NCBI GenBank assembly: GCA_020445255.1
Contig: JAGRGY010000006.1
Span: forward strand, 1 to 38,264
Length of the DNA stretch: 38,264 nucleotides
Source: Gammaproteobacteria bacterium
Lineage (GTDB): Bacteria > Pseudomonadota > Gammaproteobacteria > Chromatiales > Chromatiaceae
Reading direction: 5' to 3'
Every line of letters begins with the position of its first letter. Within the stretch, counting starts at the first letter, position 1. A model generated the notes under the pieces. It ran no database searches, was not told where the DNA came from, and was given only the letters and a program-made list of their open reading frames with translations. This document shows, piece by piece, positions 37,862-38,264 of the stretch. The translations under genes were made by a program, and so were the position numbers.

Positions 37862-38264
37862 TCACTCGATAATCTTGGCAACGACGCCGGCGCCGACGGT
37901 ACGACCGCCCTCGCGGATGGCAAACCGCAGACCTTCGTCCATCGCGATCGGCGCAATCAGCTTCACGGTCATCTTCACGTTGTCGCCCGGCATCACCATC
38001 TCAATGCCTTCCGGCAGCTCGCACGCACCCGTCACGTCCGTCGTACGGAAGTAGAACTGCGGACGATAGCCATTGAAGAACGGCGTGTGGCGGCCACCCT
38101 CGTCCTTGCTCAGCACGTACACCTCAGCCTCGAAATGCGTGTGCGGATTGATCGAGCCCGGCTTCGCCAGCACCTGACCACGCTCCACGTCGTCACGCTT
38201 CGTGCCGCGCAGCAGCACACCCACGTTGTCGCCCGCCTGACCCTGGTCCAGCAGCTTGCGGAAC
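37862..38264 (-). CDS. tuf: Elongation factor Tu, C-terminal 133 residues (5' end outside window)
   Basis: The frame enters from the right edge as [20 protein letters not shown] and ends [11 protein letters not shown], the C-terminus of EF-Tu. Domains 2 and 3 are represented ([49 protein letters not shown]). EF-Tu delivers aminoacyl-tRNA to the ribosome. Its position right before rpsJ is the str-S10 junction of proteobacteria. Confidence 0.98.
   Translation of the reverse strand, partial: FRKLLDQGQAGDNVGVLLRGTKRDDVERGQVLAKPGSINPHTHFEAEVYVLSKDEGGRHTPFFNGYRPQFYFRTTDVTGACELPEGIEMVMPGDNVKMTVKLIAPIAMDEGLRFAIREGGRTVGAGVVAKIIE

Overview
The window comes from a GC-rich gammaproteobacterium. The evidence is the merged S10-spc-alpha ribosomal operon in standard proteobacterial order, the ssb / MFS / uvrA cluster, rsmA, and an ACP phosphodiesterase. 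A PEP-CTERM-like exported protein and the protein styles fit an environmental member of the Chromatiales or a related order, but genus and species cannot be read from the sequence alone.

Bases 1 to about 9,780 form an accessory region that is visibly lower in GC than the rest and is full of nuclease and nucleic-acid enzymes. It opens with the 3' end of a DUF3768 gene, typical of mobile elements, followed by a small protein with a HEPN-like RX4H motif. A four-gene minus-strand operon comes next, in transcription order: DNA methyltransferase, NurA-like nuclease, HerA-like translocase ATPase, and a Shedu-type (DUF4263) PD-(D/E)XK nuclease. Beside it are two divergent two-gene operons, each pairing a nucleotide-cleaving enzyme with an HNH nuclease: NUDIX plus an SRA-like/HNH protein on the minus strand, and HIT plus HNH on the plus strand. 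The likely promoters of the methyltransferase operon and of the HIT operon share the same spaced element, ATAACTTG-N12-ATAA. This suggests common control of two otherwise separate modules. The region ends at a cruciform resembling a tRNA 3' end, about 80 bases before rsmA.

Bases 9,862 to 24,160 are mostly core chromosome. In order: rsmA (TTG start), a periplasmic gamma-glutamyltransferase, ACP phosphodiesterase, a DUF21/CBS membrane protein, a PilZ protein, ssb, an MFS transporter, a response regulator with an unassigned output region, uvrA, a coiled-coil protein, a secreted lamin-tail-like protein with a PEP-CTERM-like anchor, and a SAM hydrolase-family protein (DUF62).

Bases 24,231 to 38,264 are the ribosomal superoperon on the minus strand, from the 3' part of tuf through rpsJ to rplQ, closed by a strong intrinsic terminator. 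The gap between rpsN and rpsH is unusually long and holds a terminator-like hairpin.

The best candidate for an undescribed system is the methyltransferase-NurA-HerA-Shedu operon, together with the adjoining NUDIX/HIT-HNH modules that share its putative operator.
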